Of a stretch of 59,556 bases of DNA, positions 8,435 through 17,721 are shown piece by piece. Within the stretch, counting starts at the first letter, position 1. Every line of letters begins with the position of its first letter. A model generated the notes under the pieces. It saw only the letters and a list, made by a program, of their open reading frames with translations. It searched no databases and was not told where the DNA came from. The translations under genes were made by a program, and so were the position numbers. The stretch is from an uncultured Desulfovibrionaceae bacterium (GTDB taxonomy: Bacteria; Desulfobacterota; Desulfovibrionia; Desulfovibrionales; Desulfovibrionaceae), in the NCBI GenBank assembly GCA_944325195.1, contig CALUZB010000025.1, forward strand, positions 1-59,556. The letters are read 5' to 3'.

Positions 8435-10528
8435 TCATATCTGCAAAGCGCTGAAGTCGGCCAGACTACCCAAGCGATCTACCAGACATTTCAGCAGATT
8501 GAGCCGGTTTTCCCGCACTGCCGGATCATCACTCATGACCATTACCTGGTCAAAGAAAGCATCCACCACCGGGCGCAACTCTGAAAGCAACCCGAACAGC
8601 GCGGAGAAATTATCTTCCCGCCACAAGGCCTCAAAGCGCGGAGCCAGTTCAGCAAGCTTTGCAGCCAGAGCCTTGTCGGCCGGCTCAACAAGCAACTCCT
8701 GCTTAAAGGCTCCGTTTATTTTCGCGGCATCAGCCGCAGAGAGCTTGCGTACAATATTGGCTGCTCGCTTAAAAGTAAGCACAGACGCCTCAAATTCCGG
8801 GCCCTTCGCAAATTGAGCCAAGGCTTCCAGACGAGCATTGGCCGCCCAGATATCGGTTGCACCGGCACCCAGAGCCGCTTCCACCAACACCACATCATAG
8901 CCCTTTTGAGAAGTGAAGTAGTTTTTCAGACGCAGGTTCACAAATTCCAGCAACTTCTGCAGCGATTCCTCAGCGGACAGCTTCCAGTTCACCTCACCAT
9001 AAAGGCTTTGCGCCTTGGCGATGAATTCAGCCAGGTCAAAGCGCCAGTTAAATTGCAGGGCAATGCGGATAATCCCCAGGGCGGCCCGGCGCAAAGCATA
9101 GGGATCGGCCGCGCCGGTAGGGATCATGTTCAGGCCGAAGCACCCGACAAGCGTATCCAGCTTATCACTCATGGAGAGCACCCCACCGCACAGCGTGGTG
9201 GGAGCTGGAGTATCCGGACCGGCCGGCATATACTGCTCGCGCAGGGCCCAGGCAACCCAATCGCTTTCACCCTTCTTTCCAGCATAAATACCGCCCATTA
9301 TTCCTTGCAGGGAGGCAAACTCGCCCACCATGCCGGATACCAGGTCGGATTTGGACAGGCGTCCGGCCCGTTTCATCTGCTCGGGCTGGGGATGATTTAT
9401 TTTTGTGGCTATGAAGTGGGCCAGTTGTTCCAGACGGCGGGTTTTGTCGCCCATGCTCCCCAGCGGAGCCAGGAAAATAACATCGTCCAGAGCAGCCAGC
9501 CAAGCGTCAAACGGCACGGCCAGATCCGTTTCCCAGAAGAAGCGGGCATCTTCCAGGCGGGCAGTAAGCACCCGCTCCCAACCCTGCTTTACCGTTTGCA
9601 TATTTTTTGGCTCGATATTCAGCACAGTAAGAAAATGCGGCAACAGCTTGCCGTGTTCATCTTCCAGACCGAAACATTTCTGGTGAGTTTCCATGCTGGT
9701 CAGCAGTACTTCCCGGGGCAGCTCAAGATACTTAGGCTGAATGTCCCCGATAATCGGCACCGGGTGCTCACAAAGCCCCTGCACTTCCGTGAGCAGATCA
9801 TCGTTCCACAGCACTCGTCCACCCAAAGCGGCGGCCAGGCGATCACCCTGCTCACAGATTATTTTACGGCGTTCTTTTCCACACAGCACCACCGCTCCCT
9901 TTTCCGCAATCACCTGGAAATAGGCTTGCGCGGACGGCACTTCAATCCGTCCCTCCGAGTGCACCCGATGCCCCCAGGTATGGCGGCCGGAAGCAATATC
10001 GGCTACACTGAACGGAATGACCGCGGCATCAAGCAAGGCTACAATCCAGTGAATGGGACGCGCGTACTGGAATGGACTGGACCCCCAACGCATCCGTTTA
10101 GGGAAGGACATGCCGCTGATGATTTGCGGACAAACTTCCGCCAGAATTTCACCGGCGCTGCGTCCGCCTTTGCGGATACGGGCGGCCAGATACTCGCCTT
10201 TATCGTTCTTTTCCGTAAACAGATCTTCCAGGCGCACGCCCTGGGTACGTGCGAACCCCTCTGCAGCCTTGGTGGGACTGCCGTCCGCGGCAAAGGCCAC
10301 GCGCAGCGGCGGGCCCAGCACAATCTCCTCACTTTCCCGCTGCATTTCCGCCAGCCCCTTAATGCTCACCACGGCCCGACGCGGGGTGGAAACTGCCGCC
10401 AGCGACTCATATTCCAGAACGTGCTCGTGCAAGACCTTCTTCCAGGCCTGAACCAACTCTTCCTCCATACCGCTCAGGAAGCGGGAAGGGATTTCCTCCG
10501 TGCCAATTTCCAAAATAAAATCTGCCAT
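8435..10528 (-). CDS. glyS: Glycyl-tRNA synthetase beta subunit
   Basis: Beta subunit of the bacterial heterotetrameric (alpha2beta2) glycyl-tRNA synthetase, which charges tRNA-Gly. At 697 residues it has the usual length. Recognisable blocks are the N-terminal FILEIGTEEIPSRF, the central FPKRMRW...YARPIHWIVAL and ETHQKCFGLEDEHGKLLPHF, the PYALRRAALGIIRI segment, and a C-terminal DALR-like anticodon-binding domain (FDQVMVMSDDPAVRENRLNL). ATG start with GGAG. It follows glyQ by 15 bases in one transcript. Confidence 0.98.
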   Translation of the reverse strand: MADFILEIGTEEIPSRFLSGMEEELVQAWKKVLHEHVLEYESLAAVSTPRRAVVSIKGLAEMQRESEEIVLGPPLRVAFAADGSPTKAAEGFARTQGVRLEDLFTEKNDKGEYLAARIRKGGRSAGEILAEVCPQIISGMSFPKRMRWGSSPFQYARPIHWIVALLDAAVIPFSVADIASGRHTWGHRVHSEGRIEVPSAQAYFQVIAEKGAVVLCGKERRKIICEQGDRLAAALGGRVLWNDDLLTEVQGLCEHPVPIIGDIQPKYLELPREVLLTSMETHQKCFGLEDEHGKLLPHFLTVLNIEPKNMQTVKQGWERVLTARLEDARFFWETDLAVPFDAWLAALDDVIFLAPLGSMGDKTRRLEQLAHFIATKINHPQPEQMKRAGRLSKSDLVSGMVGEFASLQGIMGGIYAGKKGESDWVAWALREQYMPAGPDTPAPTTLCGGVLSMSDKLDTLVGCFGLNMIPTGAADPYALRRAALGIIRIALQFNWRFDLAEFIAKAQSLYGEVNWKLSAEESLQKLLEFVNLRLKNYFTSQKGYDVVLVEAALGAGATDIWAANARLEALAQFAKGPEFEASVLTFKRAANIVRKLSAADAAKINGAFKQELLVEPADKALAAKLAELAPRFEALWREDNFSALFGLLSELRPVVDAFFDQVMVMSDDPAVRENRLNLLKCLVDRLGSLADFSALQI

Positions 10529-10543
10529 TTCTTAACTCCAGCC

Positions 10544-11413
10544 TTATTTCCTGATTAGAGGGTATCCCATATTCTCGCGCTGCTCCGCATAAAGACGGGC
10601 AACATTTGAGGCCAGCGCCCGCACACGCAGAATATACCCCATGCGCTCGGTGATTGAAATGGCGTCGCGGGCATCAAGCAGGTTGAAGGTGTGCGAGCAT
10701 TTCATGGTAAAGTCGTAAGCGGGCCAGAGCAACCCTTCCTCGCAAAGGGCTTTGGCCTGCGCCTCATAGTCATCGAAATGCCGCAACAGCATCTCCTGAT
10801 TGCTGTAATCGAAATTGAATTTAGACTGCTCTACCTCGTTCTGGTGGTAAATCTGACCATAGGTGACGTTTTCATTCCACATGAGGTCATAAACAGAGTC
10901 TTTCTGCTGAAGGTACATGCACAGGCGCTCCAGCCCATAGGTAAGCTCCGCGCTGATTGGGGAAAGCTCTATACCCCCGGCCTGCTGGAAGTAGGTAAAC
11001 TGGGTCACTTCCATGCCGTTAAGCCAGACCTCCCAGCCCAGGCCCCAAGCCCCAAGGGTGGGCGATTCCCAGTCATCTTCCACAAATCTGATGTCATGCT
11101 CAGCCGGATCAAGGCCGATGGCCCTCAGACTGTCTAGATACTGATCCTGCACGTCCGCCGGAGAAGGCTTCAAAATGACCTGATACTGGAAATAGTGTTG
11201 CAGCCGGTTCGGGTTTTCGCCGTAACGTCCATCGCCGGGACGCCGGGAGGGTTGCACATAGGCCGATTTCCAGGGCTCGGGCCCGATGCAGCGCAGATAG
11301 GTGGCCGGGTGAAAGGTCCCCGCGCCGCACATTTCGTCCAGGGGCTGGTGCACCACGCAGCCACGGCTGGCCCAGAACGTTTCCAATGTGATGATCAAGT
11401 CTTGAAAATACAT
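10544..11413 (-). CDS. glyQ: Glycyl-tRNA synthetase alpha subunit
   Basis: Catalytic class II alpha subunit of glycyl-tRNA synthetase. At 289 residues it is typical. It starts [19 protein letters not shown] and carries the family blocks [39 protein letters not shown] and [13 protein letters not shown] precedes the ATG. In related genomes recO lies directly upstream; here about 4 kb of opposite-strand genes and spacer intervene, so glyQ must have its own promoter in 11414-12609. Confidence 0.98.
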   Translation of the reverse strand: MYFQDLIITLETFWASRGCVVHQPLDEMCGAGTFHPATYLRCIGPEPWKSAYVQPSRRPGDGRYGENPNRLQHYFQYQVILKPSPADVQDQYLDSLRAIGLDPAEHDIRFVEDDWESPTLGAWGLGWEVWLNGMEVTQFTYFQQAGGIELSPISAELTYGLERLCMYLQQKDSVYDLMWNENVTYGQIYHQNEVEQSKFNFDYSNQEMLLRHFDDYEAQAKALCEEGLLWPAYDFTMKCSHTFNLLDARDAISITERMGYILRVRALASNVARLYAEQRENMGYPLIRK

Positions 11414-11449
11414 CGCTTACCTCAATATGCAGATAACTACAACGCTTTT

Positions 11450-11475
11450 CATAAATCGCCGACAGACGATTTATG
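11450..11475. repeat. TAAATCG-type hairpin, copy 1
   Basis: CATAAATCG and CGATTTATG form a perfect 9-bp stem around CCGACAGA, 37 bases upstream of the glyQ start codon and so possibly inside its leader. It belongs with two similar hairpins at 12487-12506 and 16558-16582, all built on AAATCG...CGATTT. Confidence 0.6.
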
Positions 11476-12486
11476 TGAATCAACGTGCCGATAACATGGT
11501 TTTCCCGTTCCAGCGGCTTTGCCGCCACGCCGGTGGGGAGTCCCCGGCCGGAATCCGTTTACATGACTTCCGAAAGATTAACCAGATGCTCCAAGCGTCC
11601 CGAATACAACGGCGAATAAGCCGGGAAACTGACTGCCGCTGTTTTCAAACCAAGTTGACAAACTCCACGCAAACCCGTCTGAACCGTCTTGGCGCTGCTT
11701 CAGGCCTCTTTGACCGACATACCATAATACCAAGCTAACTCTCGGCCGCCTCAGTCCGGCCTAACACCACAGCTCATGCAAGCGCCGGATATTGGAAAGT
11801 CCTGGTCTGGTCAAACAATCATTGCCAGCGGCAAAGACGTTATATAGCGCGGGAAAAGGAATAAAACAACTAAAAAACACAGACTTTAAAGCAAGCAGAG
11901 GCACACGGGTACGGGACAGCAGCAACCGGCAAAGACAAGCAGCCGCTACAGATTAATGGTGACAGAACGGATGGTGTCTGAGCTGTGGGCTGTGCGGTAA
12001 CGATGCAGGAAACCTCACTGGAATATTTACCGGATTACTTAGGAGCATTCCCGCCTTATGACAGGCAGAACTTGTCTGAATCCCGTGGACGATGATGACT
12101 TGTCACAAACTATGAACAGTTAGCAAACACAATCTTGGTATGGAGACTGATAATAACACAAAGGATTGACAGGCTGGTGATTGTTTCCGCACTATATTAA
12201 TTCCAACAGAGCAAATGGCATTAGGAAGCTAACCTGCTTAAATTACACAAGAAATCCAGGCAATTGAACTGAAATAAGGTGGTGAAAAAGTAAACCTTTT
12301 CGCCATCTCAATATCCCCAACAATATTGGTATAATATCGGATAATTTTTTAAATTTCAAGCAAAAATCTCTAAAATCTTTTCCAGCCCTCCCTGTCCAAA
12401 AGGTTTACCTTTTCGCCATGTTTCCGGACTTTGTCCGAAAATTACCCCCCAAAGACAGCATATACTCAAAATTTCACTCGTTTTGT

Positions 12487-12506
12487 AAATCGCCGACCGG
12501 CGATTT
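12487..12506. repeat. TAAATCG-type hairpin, copy 2
   Basis: AAATCGCC and GGCGATTT form a perfect 8-bp stem around GACC, about 100 bases upstream of the EptA-like gene. The A-tract/T-tract around a GC core is compatible with a weak bidirectional terminator. Confidence 0.6.
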
Positions 12507-12609
12507 CCGCGGAACACGCCGCTAATGGTTCGTGCAACCACGGCTTTGCTAGGCGCCGGACGGGCCGTTTTTAACACAATCAGTCCGGTTAACTAAAAGA
12601 AGGAAACTC

Positions 12610-14304
12610 ATGTCCGACACATACCGCAAAGTTAAAAGTAAAATTTCTGCATCTGTCAAACAAATTGGGCCTATAATACCTTTCCTGCTTCTGATGTTTG
12701 CCTGCCTTGAGATTATGGCAATAATCAACGGATATATTCTTTACTCCACAAATACCACAACCTATATTTTGAAGTATCTGCGGAGAGAAGCTTACTTATC
12801 AATGCTATTGTTGCTTCCTGCCATGATACCGTCCTGGCCGGGGAAACTATACAGCGTTTTCTTATATCTTCTTGTGGCCACTTTTACAGGTGCGAACTGG
12901 GTTCACGCAACGCTTTATAATGCTCCGATAATGTCATATCTGGTCAATGTCGCTCAGGAGACAAATGCCGCTGAGGTATGGGAGTTTACTCAACAGTTCA
13001 TCGGGGCAAACGTTATCCTTCATGCGCTTGTCCCATTTATCGCCGGCGCCCCATTTCTTGTTCTCAGCCTGAAAAAACGTCCCCGGAGTCCCCGGAAATT
13101 CAAAGGAGCCTGGCTTCCCGCGCTGATCATTCTGGCGATTGTCGGGAGCAGAAGCCTGAGCAAGGGTTTTCAAGAGGTCTTACAGTTGAATTATCTCGGT
13201 GATTTTGTTGTATCATGCAAAAACGAATATATTGAGAAGCAAAAATTTCTGGCAGAGATAAATCTGGAAAGGCGTCTCCCAACAGGTATCCGAAAAGAAA
13301 CTGGAGCCGGCCGGCTTATTGTGTTTGTTATCGGGGAATCTTCAGGACGAAATCATTACGGCGTTTACGGTTATGCCCGGAACACCACCCCTTGTCTTTC
13401 CGCCCGCGAGGAAGAACTCCTGATTTTTTCCAATGTTATTTCCCCCCACTCGCACACAGTGTCGGCTTTACAGAAAGCTCTGACCTTTGCCAATCATGAG
13501 GGCGATGAGCCGGGCTGTACTGTCATAGATATGTTCAAGGGAGCAGGCTACCATACTATTGTAATCTCCAACCAACGACAATGGGGAATACATGACTCAC
13601 CTACCTCCAGCCGGATTATGATGCAAGCTGATGAAGTATTCTTTTTAACCAAGACCAATTTCGATGGATTCTATTCACCCATCGTGTATGACGGCGTTGT
13701 GATTGAACCTCTGCGAAGAAATCTGGCAACGCATTCCTCCACAAAGGATCTGGCAATTATAATCCATCTTATGGGCAGCCACGCTGGATATAGCAACCGC
13801 TATCCCGCCGACAGGGCCCGCTTCAACGACTCTCCACCCTACGCTGAAAACTTTTCACTGGGGAAAAAGGAAATTGAAGGAATCAACCATTATGACAACA
13901 GCGTCGCCTACACTGATTTTCTTCTGGAACAGATAATCCTGATGCTGGAAGAAGAGAAACGCCCGGCCGCCTTTTTATATTTTTCAGACCATGGCGAGGC
14001 CGTATATGAAGACGGTTATACCACAGGCCATACAGAAGCCGCGAAATCAAGATATATGTTTGAAATTCCGTTTATCATCTGGCTTTCCGATGAATTCAAA
14101 AAAGCGCACCCGGGAATTTTTAAAGAATGGAAAAACTATACGGCCAGGCCATGGCAAACGGATGATCTGATATACCCTCTAATGACCCTGGCCGGAATAA
14201 GCTTTGATGATTACAAAGCGAACAAGGATATCCTCTCAGAAGGTTTTATCCCGGAAAAAAGAATTATTAACGGTACAGACTATGACCTGCTGTTTCCCGA
14301 ATAA
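12610..14304 (+). CDS. EptA/CptA-like phosphoethanolamine transferase
   Basis: Inner-membrane enzyme of 564 residues with several N-terminal membrane helices (about 20-44, 62-95, 131-153 and 166-180) and a periplasmic alkaline-phosphatase-fold sulfatase domain. Family motifs are VIGESSGRNHYGVYGYARNT (residues 240-259), IHLMGSHAGYSNRYP, YDNSVAYTDFLLEQI and YFSDHGEAVYE. These fit lipid A or heptose phosphoethanolamine transferases, closest by motif to the CptA type, which moves phosphoethanolamine from phosphatidylethanolamine to LPS. Ser245 stands where the family nucleophile is normally Thr; serine may still serve, but this is worth testing. GAAGGA precedes the ATG. It lies on the opposite strand to its neighbours and pairs with a GDPD-like gene 123 bases downstream. 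Confidence 0.87.
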   Translation: MSDTYRKVKSKISASVKQIGPIIPFLLLMFACLEIMAIINGYILYSTNTTTYILKYLRREAYLSMLLLLPAMIPSWPGKLYSVFLYLLVATFTGANWVHATLYNAPIMSYLVNVAQETNAAEVWEFTQQFIGANVILHALVPFIAGAPFLVLSLKKRPRSPRKFKGAWLPALIILAIVGSRSLSKGFQEVLQLNYLGDFVVSCKNEYIEKQKFLAEINLERRLPTGIRKETGAGRLIVFVIGESSGRNHYGVYGYARNTTPCLSAREEELLIFSNVISPHSHTVSALQKALTFANHEGDEPGCTVIDMFKGAGYHTIVISNQRQWGIHDSPTSSRIMMQADEVFFLTKTNFDGFYSPIVYDGVVIEPLRRNLATHSSTKDLAIIIHLMGSHAGYSNRYPADRARFNDSPPYAENFSLGKKEIEGINHYDNSVAYTDFLLEQIILMLEEEKRPAAFLYFSDHGEAVYEDGYTTGHTEAAKSRYMFEIPFIIWLSDEFKKAHPGIFKEWKNYTARPWQTDDLIYPLMTLAGISFDDYKANKDILSEGFIPEKRIINGTDYDLLFPE

Positions 14305-14427
14305 TTAACACCTTTAGTTTGAAAGCAATTCTCGAAGCTGAAGCCGCGTTCACAGGATAAGATAAGTCATTTTAAATAGGCTGTACCGCCAAACTGACAT
14401 TAGCCGGCTGGTGGCAAAGGATAAAAT

Positions 14428-15249
14428 ATGCATCTCCCTTCGCCTGAAACCAAAAAATACATTCTGATCTGCACCGCCCTGCTCTTTCTGATAATTCTTG
14501 CTTCAGGTATAATCTCCCTGTATCAGAAAGTCATGTATTACACCGGAAAAGGAGAAGCGTACTCCTTCCCGCAACGGATTTATGAGCCTAAACAACCCCT
14601 TGCGGAATTTGAAGACGGAATATGGCTGCACCGGGTAAACAGCACTGAGCGAGCGGAATATTATTTATCTGAATACGCGGGATTTGAGATAGATATCTGG
14701 TATGACAGCAAAAAAAATGCGTTTAATGTAGATCATGACAACAGGGATTACAACACTAGCCTGCATGATATGTTCAGCGTTCTGGCGAACAAGGCGGATG
14801 TGTACATCTGGCTTGACTTCAAAAACCTCAATAATGAAAATAAAGGAGCAGGGCTGGCCCGTCTGAACGGCCTGATGTCTGAATTCCCTTCCCTTAAAAA
14901 CCATATCATTGTGGAATCTCCCCAAATCAGGGAGCTTGAAGTCTTTCACAATCAAGGTATAATTACCAGCTTTTACTTCACCCCACCTTCCGGCCCAGAC
15001 TGGCGGGAAGCAATGGGCGAGTTACAGAAGCAATTCTACAATTCCGGCATCACTGCAGTCTCCTCCGATCTTGTCAACTATGATCTTGCAAAGGCAGCGT
15101 TTTCTAATGTTCCGCTGCTCTTCTGGGATATGCGATCCTATGACCGCAAAATCTCCCGGCTCATTGCAGCACATATTCGCAGGAATATTTTACTTCATGA
15201 GCCCAACATAAAAGTGCTTTTAGTTGGAGAAACAGAATTGGCCCGCTGA
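14428..15249 (+). CDS. Membrane-anchored GDPD-like phosphodiesterase
   Basis: Protein of 273 residues with one N-terminal membrane segment (about 11-33), so the rest should face the periplasm. The pattern His68 (WLHRVN), Glu87-x-Asp89 (FEIDIW) and His103 (VDHD) mirrors the HRG, E-x-D and H residues of glycerophosphodiester phosphodiesterases, with an internal Asp in WLDFKNL. I infer a PLC-like TIM barrel acting on a lipid head group or glycerophosphodiester. It follows the phosphoethanolamine-transferase-like gene on the same strand, with AAGGATAAAAT before its ATG. A link to recycling the diacylglycerol or head group released by that transferase is plausible but unproven. The HRG motif is imperfect (HRV), so substrate and even activity are uncertain. 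Confidence 0.65.
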   Translation: MHLPSPETKKYILICTALLFLIILASGIISLYQKVMYYTGKGEAYSFPQRIYEPKQPLAEFEDGIWLHRVNSTERAEYYLSEYAGFEIDIWYDSKKNAFNVDHDNRDYNTSLHDMFSVLANKADVYIWLDFKNLNNENKGAGLARLNGLMSEFPSLKNHIIVESPQIRELEVFHNQGIITSFYFTPPSGPDWREAMGELQKQFYNSGITAVSSDLVNYDLAKAAFSNVPLLFWDMRSYDRKISRLIAAHIRRNILLHEPNIKVLLVGETELAR

Positions 15250-15410
15250 TGGAGTAGCTGCAATTCCGGGTCCAGAAAACAGCTCACCTGAAACAGTGCT
15301 CGCCTGCTCACAGAAGCGAATTGCGCCTAAGGGACGGTCCGACTCTGCGAACATTAAAACACGGGACGCTATATAAAAGTTCCTTTGCACAAGCGTATTT
15401 GAAACTCCGG

Positions 15411-16169
15411 TCAGATCCGCTTGAAATAGTTGCCCTGCCAGGCCAGACCCACATGATAATGAATAAAGCCGTCAATTGCATCAGCGCATTGCGCCCGCAT
15501 TTCACGATTGAATCCGAAATCAATATGCTTCCAGGCATGGGGCCGTCCTTGCTGCACAATCTGTAAAGCCGTCAAAGCATCTTTACAAAGTCGCACATAA
15601 GGGCCGGGCCGGGATTTACGCAGACACTCCGGACAAATAATACCGCCCTCCAGAGTCTGGAAATAATAGTCAGAGAAGTTGGACAGATCAGCCTTACAAA
15701 TCCTGCAAGTGTTGATTTGCGGCGCAAAACCCTGCAGAGAAGCAAAACAGAAACGAAAAAGATTGGGGAGCAGCGGCGGTGGGCTGTCGTCCTCTTCAAG
15801 CAGAGCCAACAATTGGTTGACCAATTGATACGATACGGCCGCGCTGTCGGGCGGGATATCAAAGGCTTCCATGAATTTGAGACAATTTACCGCTATTCCC
15901 AGCCGCCCCAAATCAGTACGCAAACGACTGGGACAGGAGATTAAGGAGGCTTCCCTGAGCACCATATATTCCTTGGTGCGCGATGCTTCAACCCGAGCCG
16001 ATACGATATTCAGCACATCCAGACAACCACAAAAACGACGGATACTGCGGCTTCCTCCAAACGCAAAAGCCGTATACACGCCACGATCGGGTGAAAGCAG
16101 GCGCACCCAGAGGTCGGCTTCTTTAAACTTGCCCAACTTGAAAATCAGGGCCTGGTCTGAGAAATCCAT
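15411..16169 (-). CDS. recO: DNA repair protein RecO
   Basis: Recombination mediator that helps load RecA at gaps in the RecFOR pathway. It has the N-terminal OB-fold start (DQALIFKLGKFKEADLWVRL) and a C-terminal four-cysteine zinc site (CRIC...CPEC). I prefer the ATG at 16169 (252 residues), which matches the usual N-terminus; a TTG at 16184 would add five residues. Neither has a strong ribosome-binding site. RecO is isolated here from glyQ-glyS by the plus-strand envelope module. Confidence 0.93.
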   Translation of the reverse strand: MDFSDQALIFKLGKFKEADLWVRLLSPDRGVYTAFAFGGSRSIRRFCGCLDVLNIVSARVEASRTKEYMVLREASLISCPSRLRTDLGRLGIAVNCLKFMEAFDIPPDSAAVSYQLVNQLLALLEEDDSPPPLLPNLFRFCFASLQGFAPQINTCRICKADLSNFSDYYFQTLEGGIICPECLRKSRPGPYVRLCKDALTALQIVQQGRPHAWKHIDFGFNREMRAQCADAIDGFIHYHVGLAWQGNYFKRI

Positions 16170-16672
16170 ATGTCGCAAATCCAATATGGGTGTTTAAAAG
16201 ACCTCTTCTTTGCTTAAGTTCCCACACGATTCCCTTCACTGACCGGCATAGCTGCATTAAATCTGGCGTTGCAGCACTAATTACCACCTCTCAATGTTTA
16301 ACCTCAAAACTTGATTGAATACCTGGTTGAAGTGAACCTGTTTTTGTTCACACTTTCAGCCTGTCCACCCATAACAGAACGTCATAGAAGTGTAATTTAT
16401 AGTAAACTAAAGAACACCGTGCGGGTAAATCTGGTTGGATATTTCAGAAAAGCTGGCGGCATTGTAAACCAAACACCTGAACGTTATGGCGTCATCCCAT
16501 TGCAACAATCTGCTATTAGGTACCTTCCGAAGATTTAAAAATTCAAATGTCCATAGCTAAAATCGTCTGCAAGACGATTTTATGAAAGCACACTTCACCG
16601 AAAGCGGTTTTTCAGTTCATTAGCCGTTGCCGCTGCCCGCTCTTTCGTTCGAATCTAGAGAACGTTGAACTT
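16170..16672. other. Intergenic region between recO and the RodZ-like gene
   Basis: About 500 bases with no credible gene. It contains the perfect hairpin at 16558-16582, which follows the RodZ-like gene in its direction of transcription, and presumably the recO promoter. Confidence 0.5.
16558..16582. terminator. TAAATCG-type hairpin, copy 3 (bidirectional terminator-like)
   Basis: TAAAATCGTCT and AGACGATTTTA form a perfect 11-bp stem around GCA, about 90 bases past the stop codon of the RodZ-like gene. A-tract before and T-tract after the GC-containing core resemble a weak bidirectional terminator. It shares its outline with the hairpins at 11450 and 12487. Confidence 0.5.
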
Positions 16673-17614
16673 CTAATCAGCCTTGGGCGGAAAAATCAGA
16701 TCTCTGGTGTTGGAACCGGGCGGGATCGGGAAATCCCTGCCATTATACCTGATTTTTACTCCGGCCACATTGCCCAAACGTAATTTCAGAAATTCATCAA
16801 AGGTGAACACGCTGGACTGATTTTTAGGAAGATTGAAAGGACGTTCATCACCTTTATCTGTAGTGGCTTTAATCCAGCATTCCTCTGTAGCGGTAATTAC
16901 CACCCGATGTTTCCTGCCGGGGGAAGTCACACTGGGCTGGGTACGGCGGGTATCATTTTCAGAGGCCCCCCGGCCCGACTCAAAATAAATCGGCCCGACA
17001 ACATCTGGGTTCAAATTCGAATTTTCTGACTCTGAGTCTGATAAAGTCGTTTCTGATAACGACGTTGCATTACTGGAATTTTCAGCCGCCAGCCCGGCTC
17101 CAACGTTTGAACCTGAAACCGACACCACCCCCTCCGGAAGTTTGGCCCCGGAAGACTCGGTCTGGGCCTGCTCCCCATCTGGATCCGCAATACTGCTCTG
17201 AATAACGGGAGCTGCAGGCAACTCCTCATTTTTACTGATCACATTACTGTAAAAGTACCAACTACCGATAGCCAGCACAGCCAAGATAAAAAGAATTACC
17301 ACCGTGCCATAGGCACTGCTCTTCCTTTTAGGCTGATGCAAAACTTTAACTGGAGCTGTATTATCGTCTTCTTCCGCGGGGAATGCTTCGGCCAGACTTT
17401 CCGCAATTTCCTCAGCGCTCATGTCTAAAAACCGGGCATAAGCACGAATAAACCCTTTAGCATACACAGGGTGAGGCAAATCATTCTGTCTGCCCTCCTC
17501 TATGCTTAACAAGGTTCGTTCAGAAAGCTTTATATGTCTTGCGACGTCTTCAAGATCATGCCCGCGTGATTCTCTTAGTGCACGGAGCCTGGCTCCCAAA
17601 TCTTCAAAAGACAC
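16673..17614 (-). CDS. rodZ: RodZ-like HTH / DUF4115 membrane protein
   Basis: Bitopic inner-membrane protein of 313 residues. It has an N-terminal cytoplasmic Xre-type HTH (LGARLRALRESRGHDLEDVA...LSIEEGR, about 5-45), a basic stretch, one membrane helix (about 103-120), a long Ser/Asn/Glu-rich periplasmic linker, and a C-terminal DUF4115 domain (ATEECWIKATTDKG...LKLRLGNVAGVKI). This layout is that of RodZ, which couples MreB filaments to cell-wall elongation. The start is GTG at 17614 with GGAGGA upstream. The gene lies 107 bases downstream of the SurA-like gene on the same strand, so co-transcription is possible. The low-complexity linker is longer than in many homologues. Confidence 0.85.
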   Translation of the reverse strand: MSFEDLGARLRALRESRGHDLEDVARHIKLSERTLLSIEEGRQNDLPHPVYAKGFIRAYARFLDMSAEEIAESLAEAFPAEEDDNTAPVKVLHQPKRKSSAYGTVVILFILAVLAIGSWYFYSNVISKNEELPAAPVIQSSIADPDGEQAQTESSGAKLPEGVVSVSGSNVGAGLAAENSSNATSLSETTLSDSESENSNLNPDVVGPIYFESGRGASENDTRRTQPSVTSPGRKHRVVITATEECWIKATTDKGDERPFNLPKNQSSVFTFDEFLKLRLGNVAGVKIRYNGRDFPIPPGSNTRDLIFPPKAD

Positions 17615-17721
17615 AGATTCCTCCTGTAAAGAATCTTAGGTTCTGCATACTGCAGTTTGCGGCGCAACCAGTATTTCCCGACATATCTCTCATGACGAAT
17701 TGAGAGCATGCAAAGCAGAAA

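Larger units (their letters stand above)
11414..12609. other. Long intergenic region between divergent glyQ and the EptA-like gene
   Basis: 1.2 kb without a credible gene: open frames are short and lack ribosome-binding sites. It must hold the divergent promoters. Visible structures are the hairpins at 11450-11475 and 12487-12506, and an 11-bp inverted repeat (GTAAACCTTTT at 12290-12300 and AAAAGGTTTAC at 12399-12409). Each arm of the repeat is followed by CGCCAT or CTTTTCGCCAT, so TTTTCGCCAT is also directly repeated. Confidence 0.55.

Noticed and set aside
8813..10558. 581-codon plus-strand open frame
   Set aside because: It lies fully antisense to glyS, whose protein is clearly recognisable. 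Long antisense frames are common opposite GC-rich genes.
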